This document shows positions 16,709-24,278 of a stretch of 64,000 bases of DNA, piece by piece. The stretch is from contig NZ_MDJS01000005.1 of NCBI RefSeq assembly GCF_001705515.1, positions 310,001 through 374,000 of the forward strand, given 5' to 3'. A model generated the notes under the pieces. It searched no databases. It saw only the letters and a program-made list of their open reading frames with translations, and had not been told where the DNA came from. A program made the translations under genes and the position numbers. The DNA is from Mucilaginibacter sp. PPCGB 2223 (GTDB lineage Bacteria; Bacteroidota; Bacteroidia; Sphingobacteriales; Sphingobacteriaceae). How positions within the stretch are numbered: position 1 is the stretch's first letter; each line of letters begins with the position of its first letter.

Positions 16709-17206
16709 TTATTGATTTAGAGGCTTCTCCACTAATTTGTCTTTGCCGTAAATAAAGTCTTTACGTGTAAAGCTCGACGGAACGATGTCGCCATCCAGGT
16801 AAATAGCTTCTTTAGGACAGGCCTCTTCGCACAAGCCGCAAAAAATGCAGCGCAGCATATTGATCTCGTATACAGCGGCGTACTTCTCTTCGCGGTACAA
16901 ATGTTCTTCGCCTTTCTGGCGCTCGGCGGCTATCATCGTGATGGCTTCGGCCGGGCAACTCAGGGCGCACAAACCACAGGCAGTGCAACGCTCACGGCCT
17001 TCCTCATCGCGCTTAAGCGAATGCTGGCCACGGAAGTTTTCGGAAAACTCGCGTTTTTGCTCGGGGTATTGAATGGTTACGCTTTTGCGGAAGAAGTGCT
17101 TCCCGGTAATGCGCAAACCGCTCAAAATGGCAGGCAGGTATGCCCGCTCTAAAAAATTGAGTGGTTTTGATTCGATTACCTTACGGCGATTAGTTAATTG
17201 TTCCAT
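16709..17206 (-). CDS. nuoI: NADH-quinone oxidoreductase subunit I
   Basis: A peripheral-arm subunit carrying two [4Fe-4S] clusters. Both motifs are intact: CTACGLCALSCP and CIFCGLCEEACP. It hands electrons towards NuoB and the quinone site. Length 165, with the usual N-terminal amphipathic part that contacts NuoH. Confidence 0.96.
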   Translation of the reverse strand: MEQLTNRRKVIESKPLNFLERAYLPAILSGLRITGKHFFRKSVTIQYPEQKREFSENFRGQHSLKRDEEGRERCTACGLCALSCPAEAITMIAAERQKGEEHLYREEKYAAVYEINMLRCIFCGLCEEACPKEAIYLDGDIVPSSFTRKDFIYGKDKLVEKPLNQ

Positions 17207-17226
17207 ATTTAAATAGCGCTAATCTC

Positions 17227-18273
17227 TCACTTAAAATTATAAATCAACCCGGTTATCACGATGTTGACGATGGCCAGCGGGATGAGGATCTTCCAGCCCA
17301 GGTCCATCAGCTGATCGTAGCGGAAACGGGGGATGGTCCATCGTACCCACATAAAGAAGAAGATGAAGGCCACGATCTTGATAAACAGTACCAGTGTACC
17401 AACCAGCGGCCCCCAGGTTAAGCCTAAATGGGCATTAACCACATCCATAAACGGATAGTTATAACCTCCAAAGTACAGGGTTGCCATTACTGCCGACGAT
17501 ACAAACATATTGATGTACTCGGCAAACAGGTAAAAGCCCAGTTTCATGGATGAATATTCGGTATGATAACCGCCAACCAGCTCGGTTTCGCACTCGGGCA
17601 GGTCAAAAGGCGAACGGTTAGTTTCCGCGAAAGCGCAAACCATAAACAGCAGGAAGCCTAAAGGCTGTTTAAATACGTTCCAGGTGAACCAGTGGCCGTT
17701 CCAGAAACCGTGTTGCTGTGCAGTGATATCGCGTAAGCTGAGGGTGCCGGTGATCATCAATAAAGCGATGATAGAGAGGCCCATGGCAATTTCGTAACTG
17801 ATATTTTGCGACGCCGCGCGGATTGCTCCCAACAGCGAGTATTTGTTATTGGATGCCCAGCCGCCGATCATGATGCCGTAAACGCCTAATGATACTACGC
17901 CGAAGATATACAGAACGCCAACGTTGATATCGGTAACCTGCAGATCGACCACAGTTGAACCGATAACCATTTGCTGGCCCCATGGAATAACCGCGGAACC
18001 GATACAGGCCGTCATGATAGCCAGCGATGGCCCGACGATGAACAGAAAGGGATTTGCCCGGGTTGGGATGATCTCCTCCTTCATAAACATTTTAGCGCCA
18101 TCGGCTAAAGGCTGCAGAATACCCAGCGGGCCCGCGCGGTTAGGGCCAACCCTATCCTGAAAAAAAGCCGCCACCTTACGCTCGGCATAGGTTGAATACA
18201 TGGCCGCCAACAGGCTTATGCCGAAGATTACGACAATGAGGATAAATTTTTGAGCGATTAGAGCAAATTCCAT
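17227..18273 (-). CDS. nuoH: NADH-quinone oxidoreductase subunit H
   Basis: A membrane subunit (348 aa, about 8-9 helices) that forms much of the quinone chamber. The hallmark AERKVAAFFQDRVGPNR is at the start, and the acidic loop FAETNRSPFDLPECETELVG with the conserved Glu/Asp residues lies in the middle. It starts 3 bases after nuoG. Confidence 0.97.
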   Translation of the reverse strand: MEFALIAQKFILIVVIFGISLLAAMYSTYAERKVAAFFQDRVGPNRAGPLGILQPLADGAKMFMKEEIIPTRANPFLFIVGPSLAIMTACIGSAVIPWGQQMVIGSTVVDLQVTDINVGVLYIFGVVSLGVYGIMIGGWASNNKYSLLGAIRAASQNISYEIAMGLSIIALLMITGTLSLRDITAQQHGFWNGHWFTWNVFKQPLGFLLFMVCAFAETNRSPFDLPECETELVGGYHTEYSSMKLGFYLFAEYINMFVSSAVMATLYFGGYNYPFMDVVNAHLGLTWGPLVGTLVLFIKIVAFIFFFMWVRWTIPRFRYDQLMDLGWKILIPLAIVNIVITGLIYNFK

Positions 18274-18276
18274 TGA

Positions 18277-19275
18277 TTATAAGCGTGTTTGACGTTCAAA
18301 TTGTTCTTTATTGGCTTCAACCAGCAGCGGGTTTGTTTTAACAACGGGCAGCGGTATCAGCGTTTCGTAATGGTTTGAACTGATAACCGAGTGGTGCGAA
18401 ATTTTTCGCGGGCCTTCGATCACCCAGTCGCTGGTTTTCTTTTTATCAAAACGGCAGGTGTTGCAGATGAACTCTTCCACCTCGCCGTAAACATCTTTAC
18501 GTGCGGTAACGCGTAAAACATCTTCGCCCTTGTACCAGAGTGTTACCTTACCGTTGCACTTTTCGTGATCGCAATCGCGGTGTGCGTCGACCGGTTTAGT
18601 GAACCATACGCGGTTTTTAAAGCGGAAAGTTTTATCGGTTAAAGCGCCTACCGGGCACACATCGATCACGTTACCCGAAAAATCGTTATCTACCGCAGCA
18701 TGGATATAAGTTGATATTTCGGAATGATCGCCCCGGTTTAAAATACCGTGGATACGGTGATCGGTGATCTGATCGGCTGTGAACACGCAGCGGTAGCAAA
18801 GGATGCAGCGCGTCATGTGCAGCTGTATCTTATCGCCGATATCGATCTTCTCGAAGGTGCGGCGGTCGAACTCGTAACGGGTTTTAGCCGCGCCGTGCTC
18901 GAAGCCCAGGTTTTGCAGGTCGCACTCGCCCGCCTGGTCGCAAATAGGGCAATCCAGCGGGTGGTTAAGGAGCAGCATCTCTACAATACCCTTGCGCGCT
19001 TCCACAACTTCGGGCGAAGTGATGTTCTGCACTTCCATACCATCCATTACCGTGGTGCGGCATGATGCTACCAGTTTGGGCATAGGGCGAGGGTCTTTTT
19101 CGGATCCTTTGCTCACCTTTACCAAACAGGTACGGCATTTACCGCCGCTGCCCTGCAGCTTTGAATAATAGCACATCGCCGGCGGAACGATATCGCCACC
19201 TATCATCCTTGCGGCGTTAAGGATGCTTGTCCCGTCGGGCACTTCAATGCTAATTCCGTCTATAGTTACTTTCAT
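18277..19275 (-). CDS. nuoG: NADH-quinone oxidoreductase subunit G, short form (332 aa)
   Basis: Electron-carrying subunit of the peripheral arm. The N-terminal [2Fe-2S] motif (CRTCLVKV), the CPICDQAGECDLQ block with its flanking His/Cys, and the CILCYRCVFT-type [4Fe-4S] region are present. Then comes a domain with NTCRFDKKKTSDW. NuoG in Enterobacteria is about 900 residues with a molybdopterin-like domain; that domain is missing here. No frameshift is apparent, and short NuoG is known in this phylum. A palindromic repeat fills the whole gap between nuoF and this ATG. Confidence 0.92.
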   Translation of the reverse strand: MKVTIDGISIEVPDGTSILNAARMIGGDIVPPAMCYYSKLQGSGGKCRTCLVKVSKGSEKDPRPMPKLVASCRTTVMDGMEVQNITSPEVVEARKGIVEMLLLNHPLDCPICDQAGECDLQNLGFEHGAAKTRYEFDRRTFEKIDIGDKIQLHMTRCILCYRCVFTADQITDHRIHGILNRGDHSEISTYIHAAVDNDFSGNVIDVCPVGALTDKTFRFKNRVWFTKPVDAHRDCDHEKCNGKVTLWYKGEDVLRVTARKDVYGEVEEFICNTCRFDKKKTSDWVIEGPRKISHHSVISSNHYETLIPLPVVKTNPLLVEANKEQFERQTRL

Positions 19276-19402
19276 AAGCCCCCTCTAAATCTCCCCCTAA
19301 AAGGGGAGACTTTTGAATTTTATGTTTCTTATATATCTTTTATAATCAATTCCTCTTTGCCTTTCTCAAAGTCCTCCCTTCCGGGGAGGATTTAGGAGTG
19401 GC
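19276..19402. repeat. Palindromic junction repeat, family B, copy 1
   Basis: It starts right after the nuoG ATG and ends right at the nuoF stop. Its arms (19278-19313 and 19368-19402) are imperfect inverted copies: CCCCCTCTAAATCTCCCCC and CTCCCTTCCGGGGAGGATTT. Each arm also contains a smaller hairpin. A second copy with the same arms is at 52222-52332, and there too it fills the space between a stop and the next start. Confidence 0.8.
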
Positions 19403-20764
19403 TTATGCTACCGGCTCCGGTGCCGGTAACGGATCGGCGTAATGGGCCAAGCCAAAGTTACCGGCCAGCGCTGCCGATGGGTTAGTTACATGCCATTCAA
19501 ACTCGTCGCGAAAATGGCGGATGGCGCTGGCTACCGGCCAGGCTGCCGCATCGCCCAACGGGCAAATGGTATTACCTTCAATTTTTTTCGACACGTCGAC
19601 CAGCAGGTCCATATCGCTCATTTTGCCGTGGCCGTACTCTAAACGGTGCAGCACTTTTTCCATCCAGCCGGTACCTTCGCGGCAAGGCGAACATTGGCCG
19701 CAGCTTTCGTGGTGATAGAAACGGGTAAAGTTCCAGGTGTTGCGAACAATACACTGGTCTTCATCAAAAGCGATAAAACCGCCCGAACCCATCATGGTGC
19801 CGGTAGCAAAGCCACCGTCGGACAGGGATTCGTAGCTCATTAAGCGCGGCGCTAAGGCTGCGGTTTTGAGGAACAGGTTAGCCGGTAAAATAGGCACCGA
19901 TGAACCACCGGCGACTACCGCTTTTAAACGTTTGCCATTGGCGATACCACCGCAATATTCGTCGGAATATAAAAACTCTTCGACAGGCAGGCCTAAGTCG
20001 ATCTCATAAATGCCGGGTTTAACCAGGTTGCCGCCGGCCGAGATCAGTTTGGTGCCGGTACTGCGGCCGATACCGATCTTGGCGTATTCTTCGCCGCCAT
20101 CGCGGATGATGGGTACTACCGCCGCGATCGACTCGACATTGTTTACCACCGTAGGGCAACCCCACAAACCGGCAATAGCCGGGAATGGCGGTTTAATGCG
20201 CGGGTTACCGCGTTTACCTTCGAGCGATTCGATCAGCGCGGTTTCTTCGCCGCAGATGTAGGCGCCGCCGCCGGGTTGTACGTACAACTCAAGGTCGTAA
20301 CCGGTGCCTAAAATATTTTTACCCAAAAAACCTTTTGCTTTTGCTTCGGCGATGGCCTTTTCGAGGATGCGGATCTGCGGCATCATTTCGCCGCGAACGT
20401 AGATGTACGATACGTTAGCGCCCAATGCAAAGCTCGAGATGATCATCCCCTCGATCAATAAATGCGGGATATAGGTCATCAGGTAACGGTCTTTAAACGT
20501 TCCGGGTTCCGATTCGTCGCCATTGCAAACCAGATAACGTGCTTTGCCTTCGGGTTTAGCCAGGAAGCTCCACTTCATACCGGTTGGGAAACCCGCACCA
20601 CCGCGGCCGCGTAAGCCCGATTTCTTCACCTCCTCGACGATCTCGTCGGGCGTTAATGTTTTTAAAGCTTTTTCGACAGCAGCATAGCCGCCTTTTGAGC
20701 GGTAAACATCAAAGGTATTGATGCCGGGTACATTGATATGTTCTAATAAAAGTTTGCGTCCCAT
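19403..20764 (-). CDS. nuoF: NADH-quinone oxidoreductase subunit F
   Basis: The NADH- and FMN-binding subunit (453 aa). GRGGAGFPTGMKWSF is the nucleotide-binding glycine-rich loop, the VCNGDESEPGTFKDR block follows, and CGQCSPCREGTGW plus the downstream NTICPLGD Cys ligate the N3 [4Fe-4S] cluster. The C-terminus (PLPAPEPVA) adjoins the family B repeat. Confidence 0.96.
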   Translation of the reverse strand: MGRKLLLEHINVPGINTFDVYRSKGGYAAVEKALKTLTPDEIVEEVKKSGLRGRGGAGFPTGMKWSFLAKPEGKARYLVCNGDESEPGTFKDRYLMTYIPHLLIEGMIISSFALGANVSYIYVRGEMMPQIRILEKAIAEAKAKGFLGKNILGTGYDLELYVQPGGGAYICGEETALIESLEGKRGNPRIKPPFPAIAGLWGCPTVVNNVESIAAVVPIIRDGGEEYAKIGIGRSTGTKLISAGGNLVKPGIYEIDLGLPVEEFLYSDEYCGGIANGKRLKAVVAGGSSVPILPANLFLKTAALAPRLMSYESLSDGGFATGTMMGSGGFIAFDEDQCIVRNTWNFTRFYHHESCGQCSPCREGTGWMEKVLHRLEYGHGKMSDMDLLVDVSKKIEGNTICPLGDAAAWPVASAIRHFRDEFEWHVTNPSAALAGNFGLAHYADPLPAPEPVA

Positions 20765-20769
20765 GGTTG

Positions 20770-20949
20770 CTAATAGATCCTTTTAGTAAGCTTATAATAA
20801 TTAATATGCCTTATTATACAGGTTGCCAGCGCTACGCCGAGCAAGGGGTAAAAAATTACCGGGTATGTTTTCAAATCGCCGGTAGCTACAATGGTAGCCG
20901 ACGCTGCCGCAAACAAAACATCAGATAATATTAAGGTTGCGGCCGTCAT
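20770..20949 (-). CDS. Small two-helix membrane protein inside the nuo operon (59 aa)
   Basis: An ATG at 20949 opens a 59-codon frame ending in TAG at 20770-20772. It starts 4 bases after the nuoE stop and ends 5 bases before the nuoF start, exactly filling the gap. The product begins MTAATLILSDVLFAAASATI and has two hydrophobic segments (about 3-22 and 30-46) and a basic end (YYKLTKRIY). No complex I family is recognised. Position suggests co-expression with complex I; a role in assembly or as an accessory subunit is only inference. Confidence 0.6.
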   Translation of the reverse strand: MTAATLILSDVLFAAASATIVATGDLKTYPVIFYPLLGVALATCIIRHINYYKLTKRIY

Positions 20950-20953
20950 CGCA

Positions 20954-21478
20954 TCAATTTTTTGCCTTTGCTGTTAAATCCGCTATTAAAGTGTCCACCT
21001 TTTCGGCTGTTAAATTTTCGTAAAAAGTATATTCGGGGCCAATCTGCAGTACCGGGCCGAAACCGCAGGCTGCCAGGCACTCCACACCCCGCCAGCTGAA
21101 TAAGCCGTCGGGTGTAACTTCGCCTTCTTTAACCCCTAATTTTTGTTCGATATAATCCATGATCTTTTCGGCGCCGACCAGGCAGCAGGGGCCGGTACGG
21201 CAAACTTCCAGCAGGTATTTACCCTGTGGGCGCATTAAAAACATGGTATAAAAAGTAGCCACCTCGTAAACTTCGATGGGCTGTATGCTCAAATAATCGG
21301 CAACGGCATCCATAGCTGGGGCGCTTACCCAGCCGTATTCGGCCTGTACCAAATGTAAAATGGGCAGCAGGCCGGCTTTTTGTTTTCCTTCCGGATAGCG
21401 GCTCACCACATCGGCCATTTTAGCGGTTAATTCAGCTGAAAAAGTAACCGGCTCTTGTTTTTCCTCAACTCTAAGCAT
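20954..21478 (-). CDS. nuoE: NADH-quinone oxidoreductase subunit E
   Basis: A thioredoxin-like [2Fe-2S] subunit (174 aa) of the NADH module. The four Cys ligands lie in CRTGPC and CLAACGFGP; the YPEGKQKAGLLPILH and YEVATFYTMF blocks are conserved. Its start overlaps the end of nuoD by 8 bases. Confidence 0.96.
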   Translation of the reverse strand: MLRVEEKQEPVTFSAELTAKMADVVSRYPEGKQKAGLLPILHLVQAEYGWVSAPAMDAVADYLSIQPIEVYEVATFYTMFLMRPQGKYLLEVCRTGPCCLVGAEKIMDYIEQKLGVKEGEVTPDGLFSWRGVECLAACGFGPVLQIGPEYTFYENLTAEKVDTLIADLTAKAKN

Positions 21479-22682
21479 CTAATTCTCCTGCTATAATATT
21501 TAAACTACTCATGTTTATAATGGCATCCGATAAGAGCATGCCGCGGCTCATGGGCGCATACATCTGGTAATTGATGAAGCTTGGCCTGCGGAAATGCAGC
21601 CTGTACGGCGTACGGCCGCCATCGCTTAACAGGTAAAAACCTAATTCGCCGTTAGCGCCTTCAACCGAGTGGTATACCTCGGTTTTTGGTGTATCGATCT
21701 CGCCCATCACGATCTTGAAGTGATAGATGAGCGCTTCCATATTGTTGTAAACTTCTTCTTTTGGCGGCAGGTAAAACTCGGGCACATCGGCGTGGAAAAT
21801 GCTTGAGTCTTCTTTCTCTAATTTAGCCATGGCCTGCTCAATAATGCGCAGGCTTTGCCACATTTCTTCATTACGCACCAGAAAGCGGTTGTAAACATCG
21901 CCGTTGCTGCCAACCGGCACCTCGAAATCGAAGTCCTCGTAAGAGCTGTATGGCTCCTGGGCGCGTACATCGTAATCAACGCCGGCAGCGCGCAAAAGCG
22001 GGCCGCTCCAGCTGTAGCTTAAAGCGGTCTCGGCAGTTACCGCGGCAACATCTTTGGTACGGTCGATAAAGATACGGTTACGGGTAAACAGCGCTTCGAA
22101 CTCTTTTAACACGGGCGGGAAGCCGGTTAAGAATGATTTTATTTTGGCGAATGCGATATCGTTAAAATTACGCTCGAAACCGCCTATGCGGCCAATGTTG
22201 GTGGTTAAACGCGAACCGCATATCTCTTCGTAAATTTCGTATACATGCTCGCGCCATTGCATCATGTATAAAAAGCCGGTAAAGGCGCCGGTATCCACAC
22301 CCAATACGCCGTTACACACGATGTGATCGGTAATGCGGGCCAGTTCCATGATGATAACGCGCAGATATTCGACGCGTTTAGGCAATTGGATGCCCAACAA
22401 TTTCTCAACCGTCATGTGCCAGCCCATGTTGTTGATCGGCGATGAACAGTAGTTCAAACGGTCGGTCAGCGGGGTGATCTGGTAAAACGGGCGGTGCTCG
22501 GCGATCTTTTCGAACGCGCGGTGAATATAGCCTATAGTTGATACGCCGCTAACAATGCGCTCGCCATCCAGCTCGAGCACGTTCTGGAACACGCCGTGCG
22601 TGGCCGGGTGTGTTGGCCCGAGGTTTAAGGTCGAGGTTTCGTTTTGCGGGTCGTTGTCTGTAAAAACAGGATGATTCTGCAT
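21471..22682 (-). CDS. nuoD: NADH-quinone oxidoreductase subunit D
   Basis: The 49-kDa-type subunit (403 aa) that forms the quinone site with NuoB. GPTHPATHGVFQNVLELDGE carries the quinone-site His, and the conserved DTGAFTGFLYMMQWRE and SVEGANGELGFYLLSDG blocks are present. Separate nuoC and nuoD genes are normal here, unlike the fused form of E. coli. Confidence 0.96.
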   Translation of the reverse strand: MQNHPVFTDNDPQNETSTLNLGPTHPATHGVFQNVLELDGERIVSGVSTIGYIHRAFEKIAEHRPFYQITPLTDRLNYCSSPINNMGWHMTVEKLLGIQLPKRVEYLRVIIMELARITDHIVCNGVLGVDTGAFTGFLYMMQWREHVYEIYEEICGSRLTTNIGRIGGFERNFNDIAFAKIKSFLTGFPPVLKEFEALFTRNRIFIDRTKDVAAVTAETALSYSWSGPLLRAAGVDYDVRAQEPYSSYEDFDFEVPVGSNGDVYNRFLVRNEEMWQSLRIIEQAMAKLEKEDSSIFHADVPEFYLPPKEEVYNNMEALIYHFKIVMGEIDTPKTEVYHSVEGANGELGFYLLSDGGRTPYRLHFRRPSFINYQMYAPMSRGMLLSDAIINMSSLNIIAGELDA

Positions 22683-22697
22683 TCTTTATATGAAATA

Positions 22698-23195
22698 TTA
22701 TCTTCCAAAGAAATAATCTCTTTTATCTACTCGGTTCGGGTCTTCCAATGGGTATTCTTTACGCATTGGGAAAGCCGTCATATCGTCGACATTTAAAATA
22801 CGGCGCAGGTCGGGGTGCCCGTCGAACAGGATCCCGAACAGGTCGTATGTTTCGCGCTCCATCCAGTTGGCGCCTTCCCAAATGTTAACTGCAGTTGGGA
22901 TATGCACATCATCGGTAGTTAAAGCAACCTTTACCCGGATACGTACGCCGCCGGCCAGGTTGTGTACGTGGTATACAACAGCAAACTGCTTTTCCTTTTC
23001 GGGATAATGGATTGCGGTAATATCGGTAAGGTGGATGAAGTTCAGATCGGATTTGAGATAGCCTAATACGGCGATGATGTTTTCGCGGGCAGTTTCAACG
23101 GTTAAAAGGCCAAAAGGCTCGCCTTCGGGTATAATTTGATCGCCGAATTTAGCGGTCAGTTGCTGAAGCAGTTCTTCGTTAGATACTTTGGCCAT
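22698..23195 (-). CDS. nuoC: NADH-quinone oxidoreductase subunit C
   Basis: The 30-kDa-type subunit (165 aa) of the peripheral arm. The signature WMERETYDLFGILFDGHPDL and the end block RKEYPLEDPNRVDKRDYF are typical. Its ATG overlaps the nuoB stop by one base (TAATG). Confidence 0.95.
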   Translation of the reverse strand: MAKVSNEELLQQLTAKFGDQIIPEGEPFGLLTVETARENIIAVLGYLKSDLNFIHLTDITAIHYPEKEKQFAVVYHVHNLAGGVRIRVKVALTTDDVHIPTAVNIWEGANWMERETYDLFGILFDGHPDLRRILNVDDMTAFPMRKEYPLEDPNRVDKRDYFFGR

Positions 23196-23737
23196 TATTG
23201 AATTCCGTATTTAGCTAACAGATCGCGGTACGATGGGTCGTTACGGCGGCGGCCCGACTCGGTTTGTACCAGTTTTTGTATATTCATAAAACCATCGATA
23301 ATGGCTTCGGGGCGCGGCGGGCAGCCCGGAACGTAAACGTCGACCGGGATGATCTCGTCGATACCCTGTAAAACCGAATAAGTATCAAATATGCCACCGC
23401 TTGATGCGCAGGCGCCGACAGCCATTACCCAGCGGGGTTCGGCCATTTGCAGGTATACCTGGCGCAGTACCGGTGCCATTTTTTTGGCGATGGTGCCCAT
23501 TACCATCAGCAGATCGGCCTGGCGCGGCGAAAAGCTTAAACGCTCGGCGCCGAAACGCGACAGGTCGTAATGCGAGCCCATGGTTGCCATAAACTCGATG
23601 CCGCAGCACGAGGTGGCAAATGGCAGGGGCCACAACGAGTATGAACGGGCGAGACCCACGGCCTGATCGAGCCTTGTGGCAAAAAAACCGGAACCTTCAA
23701 TACCAGGAGGGGCTTCAACTATCTGAATATCACTCAT
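23195..23737 (-). CDS. nuoB: NADH-quinone oxidoreductase subunit B
   Basis: This subunit holds cluster N2, the last [4Fe-4S] before quinone. The tandem Cys of N2 is in TSCCGIEFMA, the others in GACASSGGIF and VPGCPPRPEAI. I chose the ATG at 23737 (MSDIQIVEAPPG, 180 aa); an ATG at 23758 would add seven residues with no family support. Confidence 0.94.
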   Translation of the reverse strand: MSDIQIVEAPPGIEGSGFFATRLDQAVGLARSYSLWPLPFATSCCGIEFMATMGSHYDLSRFGAERLSFSPRQADLLMVMGTIAKKMAPVLRQVYLQMAEPRWVMAVGACASSGGIFDTYSVLQGIDEIIPVDVYVPGCPPRPEAIIDGFMNIQKLVQTESGRRRNDPSYRDLLAKYGIQ

Positions 23738-23842
23738 AGTTATAACATAAAAACTCATCCAAAAAGGATGAGTACAAATTTAGTAATTATATCGGCAACA
23801 GTGTTAAAAAAACACTAAGCCGTGTATTTGGAATGGTTCTAA

Positions 23843-24214
23843 TTAATCCCAGTCTAACGCCTTCTTTTTTAGCACATAGATGAAGCCAAGCAGCAAAGTG
23901 CCCATAAAGATGAACATCTCGACCATGCCGGTGCCTTTCAGATCGCGGAAATTTACGGCCCAGGGGTACATAAAGATCACCTCGACATCGAACAGCACGA
24001 ACAGGATAGCCACCAAAAAGTATTTGATGGAGATTGGCGTACGGGCGTTGCCGATAACTTCGATACCCGATTCGAACGTGCTGAGCTTATCGTCGGTTTT
24101 GCGTTTGGGGCCAAGCTTATGCGTGGCGAACATTGTTAACACAACGAAGCCTACAGCAACCACCATCTGGAAGATGATGGGCAGATAATTAACGGGAAAA
24201 CTTTGTGGTTCCAT
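23843..24214 (-). CDS. nuoA: NADH-quinone oxidoreductase subunit A
   Basis: First gene of the complex I operon: a three-helix membrane subunit (123 aa) with the conserved FESGIEVIGNARTPISIKYF loop next to the quinone site and the acidic helix FVLFDVEVIFMYPWAV. A gap of about 105 bases separates it from nuoB. Confidence 0.96.
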   Translation of the reverse strand: MEPQSFPVNYLPIIFQMVVAVGFVVLTMFATHKLGPKRKTDDKLSTFESGIEVIGNARTPISIKYFLVAILFVLFDVEVIFMYPWAVNFRDLKGTGMVEMFIFMGTLLLGFIYVLKKKALDWD

Positions 24215-24218
24215 GTGG

Positions 24219-24226
24219 CAAATATA
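24219..24226 (-). promoter_or_regulatory. Possible -7 element for the nuo operon
   Basis: The minus strand reads TATATTTG, a perfect TAnnTTTG, four bases before the nuoA ATG. If used, the transcript would start at or just inside the start codon (leaderless). No clear -33 TTTG is seen, and a terminator for the upstream gene lies just behind it (24248-24275). Confidence 0.35.
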
Positions 24227-24247
24227 TAACCTTTGATTTTAAATTAA

Positions 24248-24275
24248 AAAGCCTCCCGAAGTACCGGGAGGCTTT
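24248..24275 (-). terminator. Intrinsic terminator of the TPR-protein operon
   Basis: A GC-rich hairpin (AAGCCTCCCG ... CGGGAGGCTT) with a 5-nt loop follows the TPR gene stop at 24279. On the minus strand it is followed by TTTTTAATTT. It separates the exbB-tonB operon from nuo. Confidence 0.85.
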
Positions 24276-24278
24276 ATT

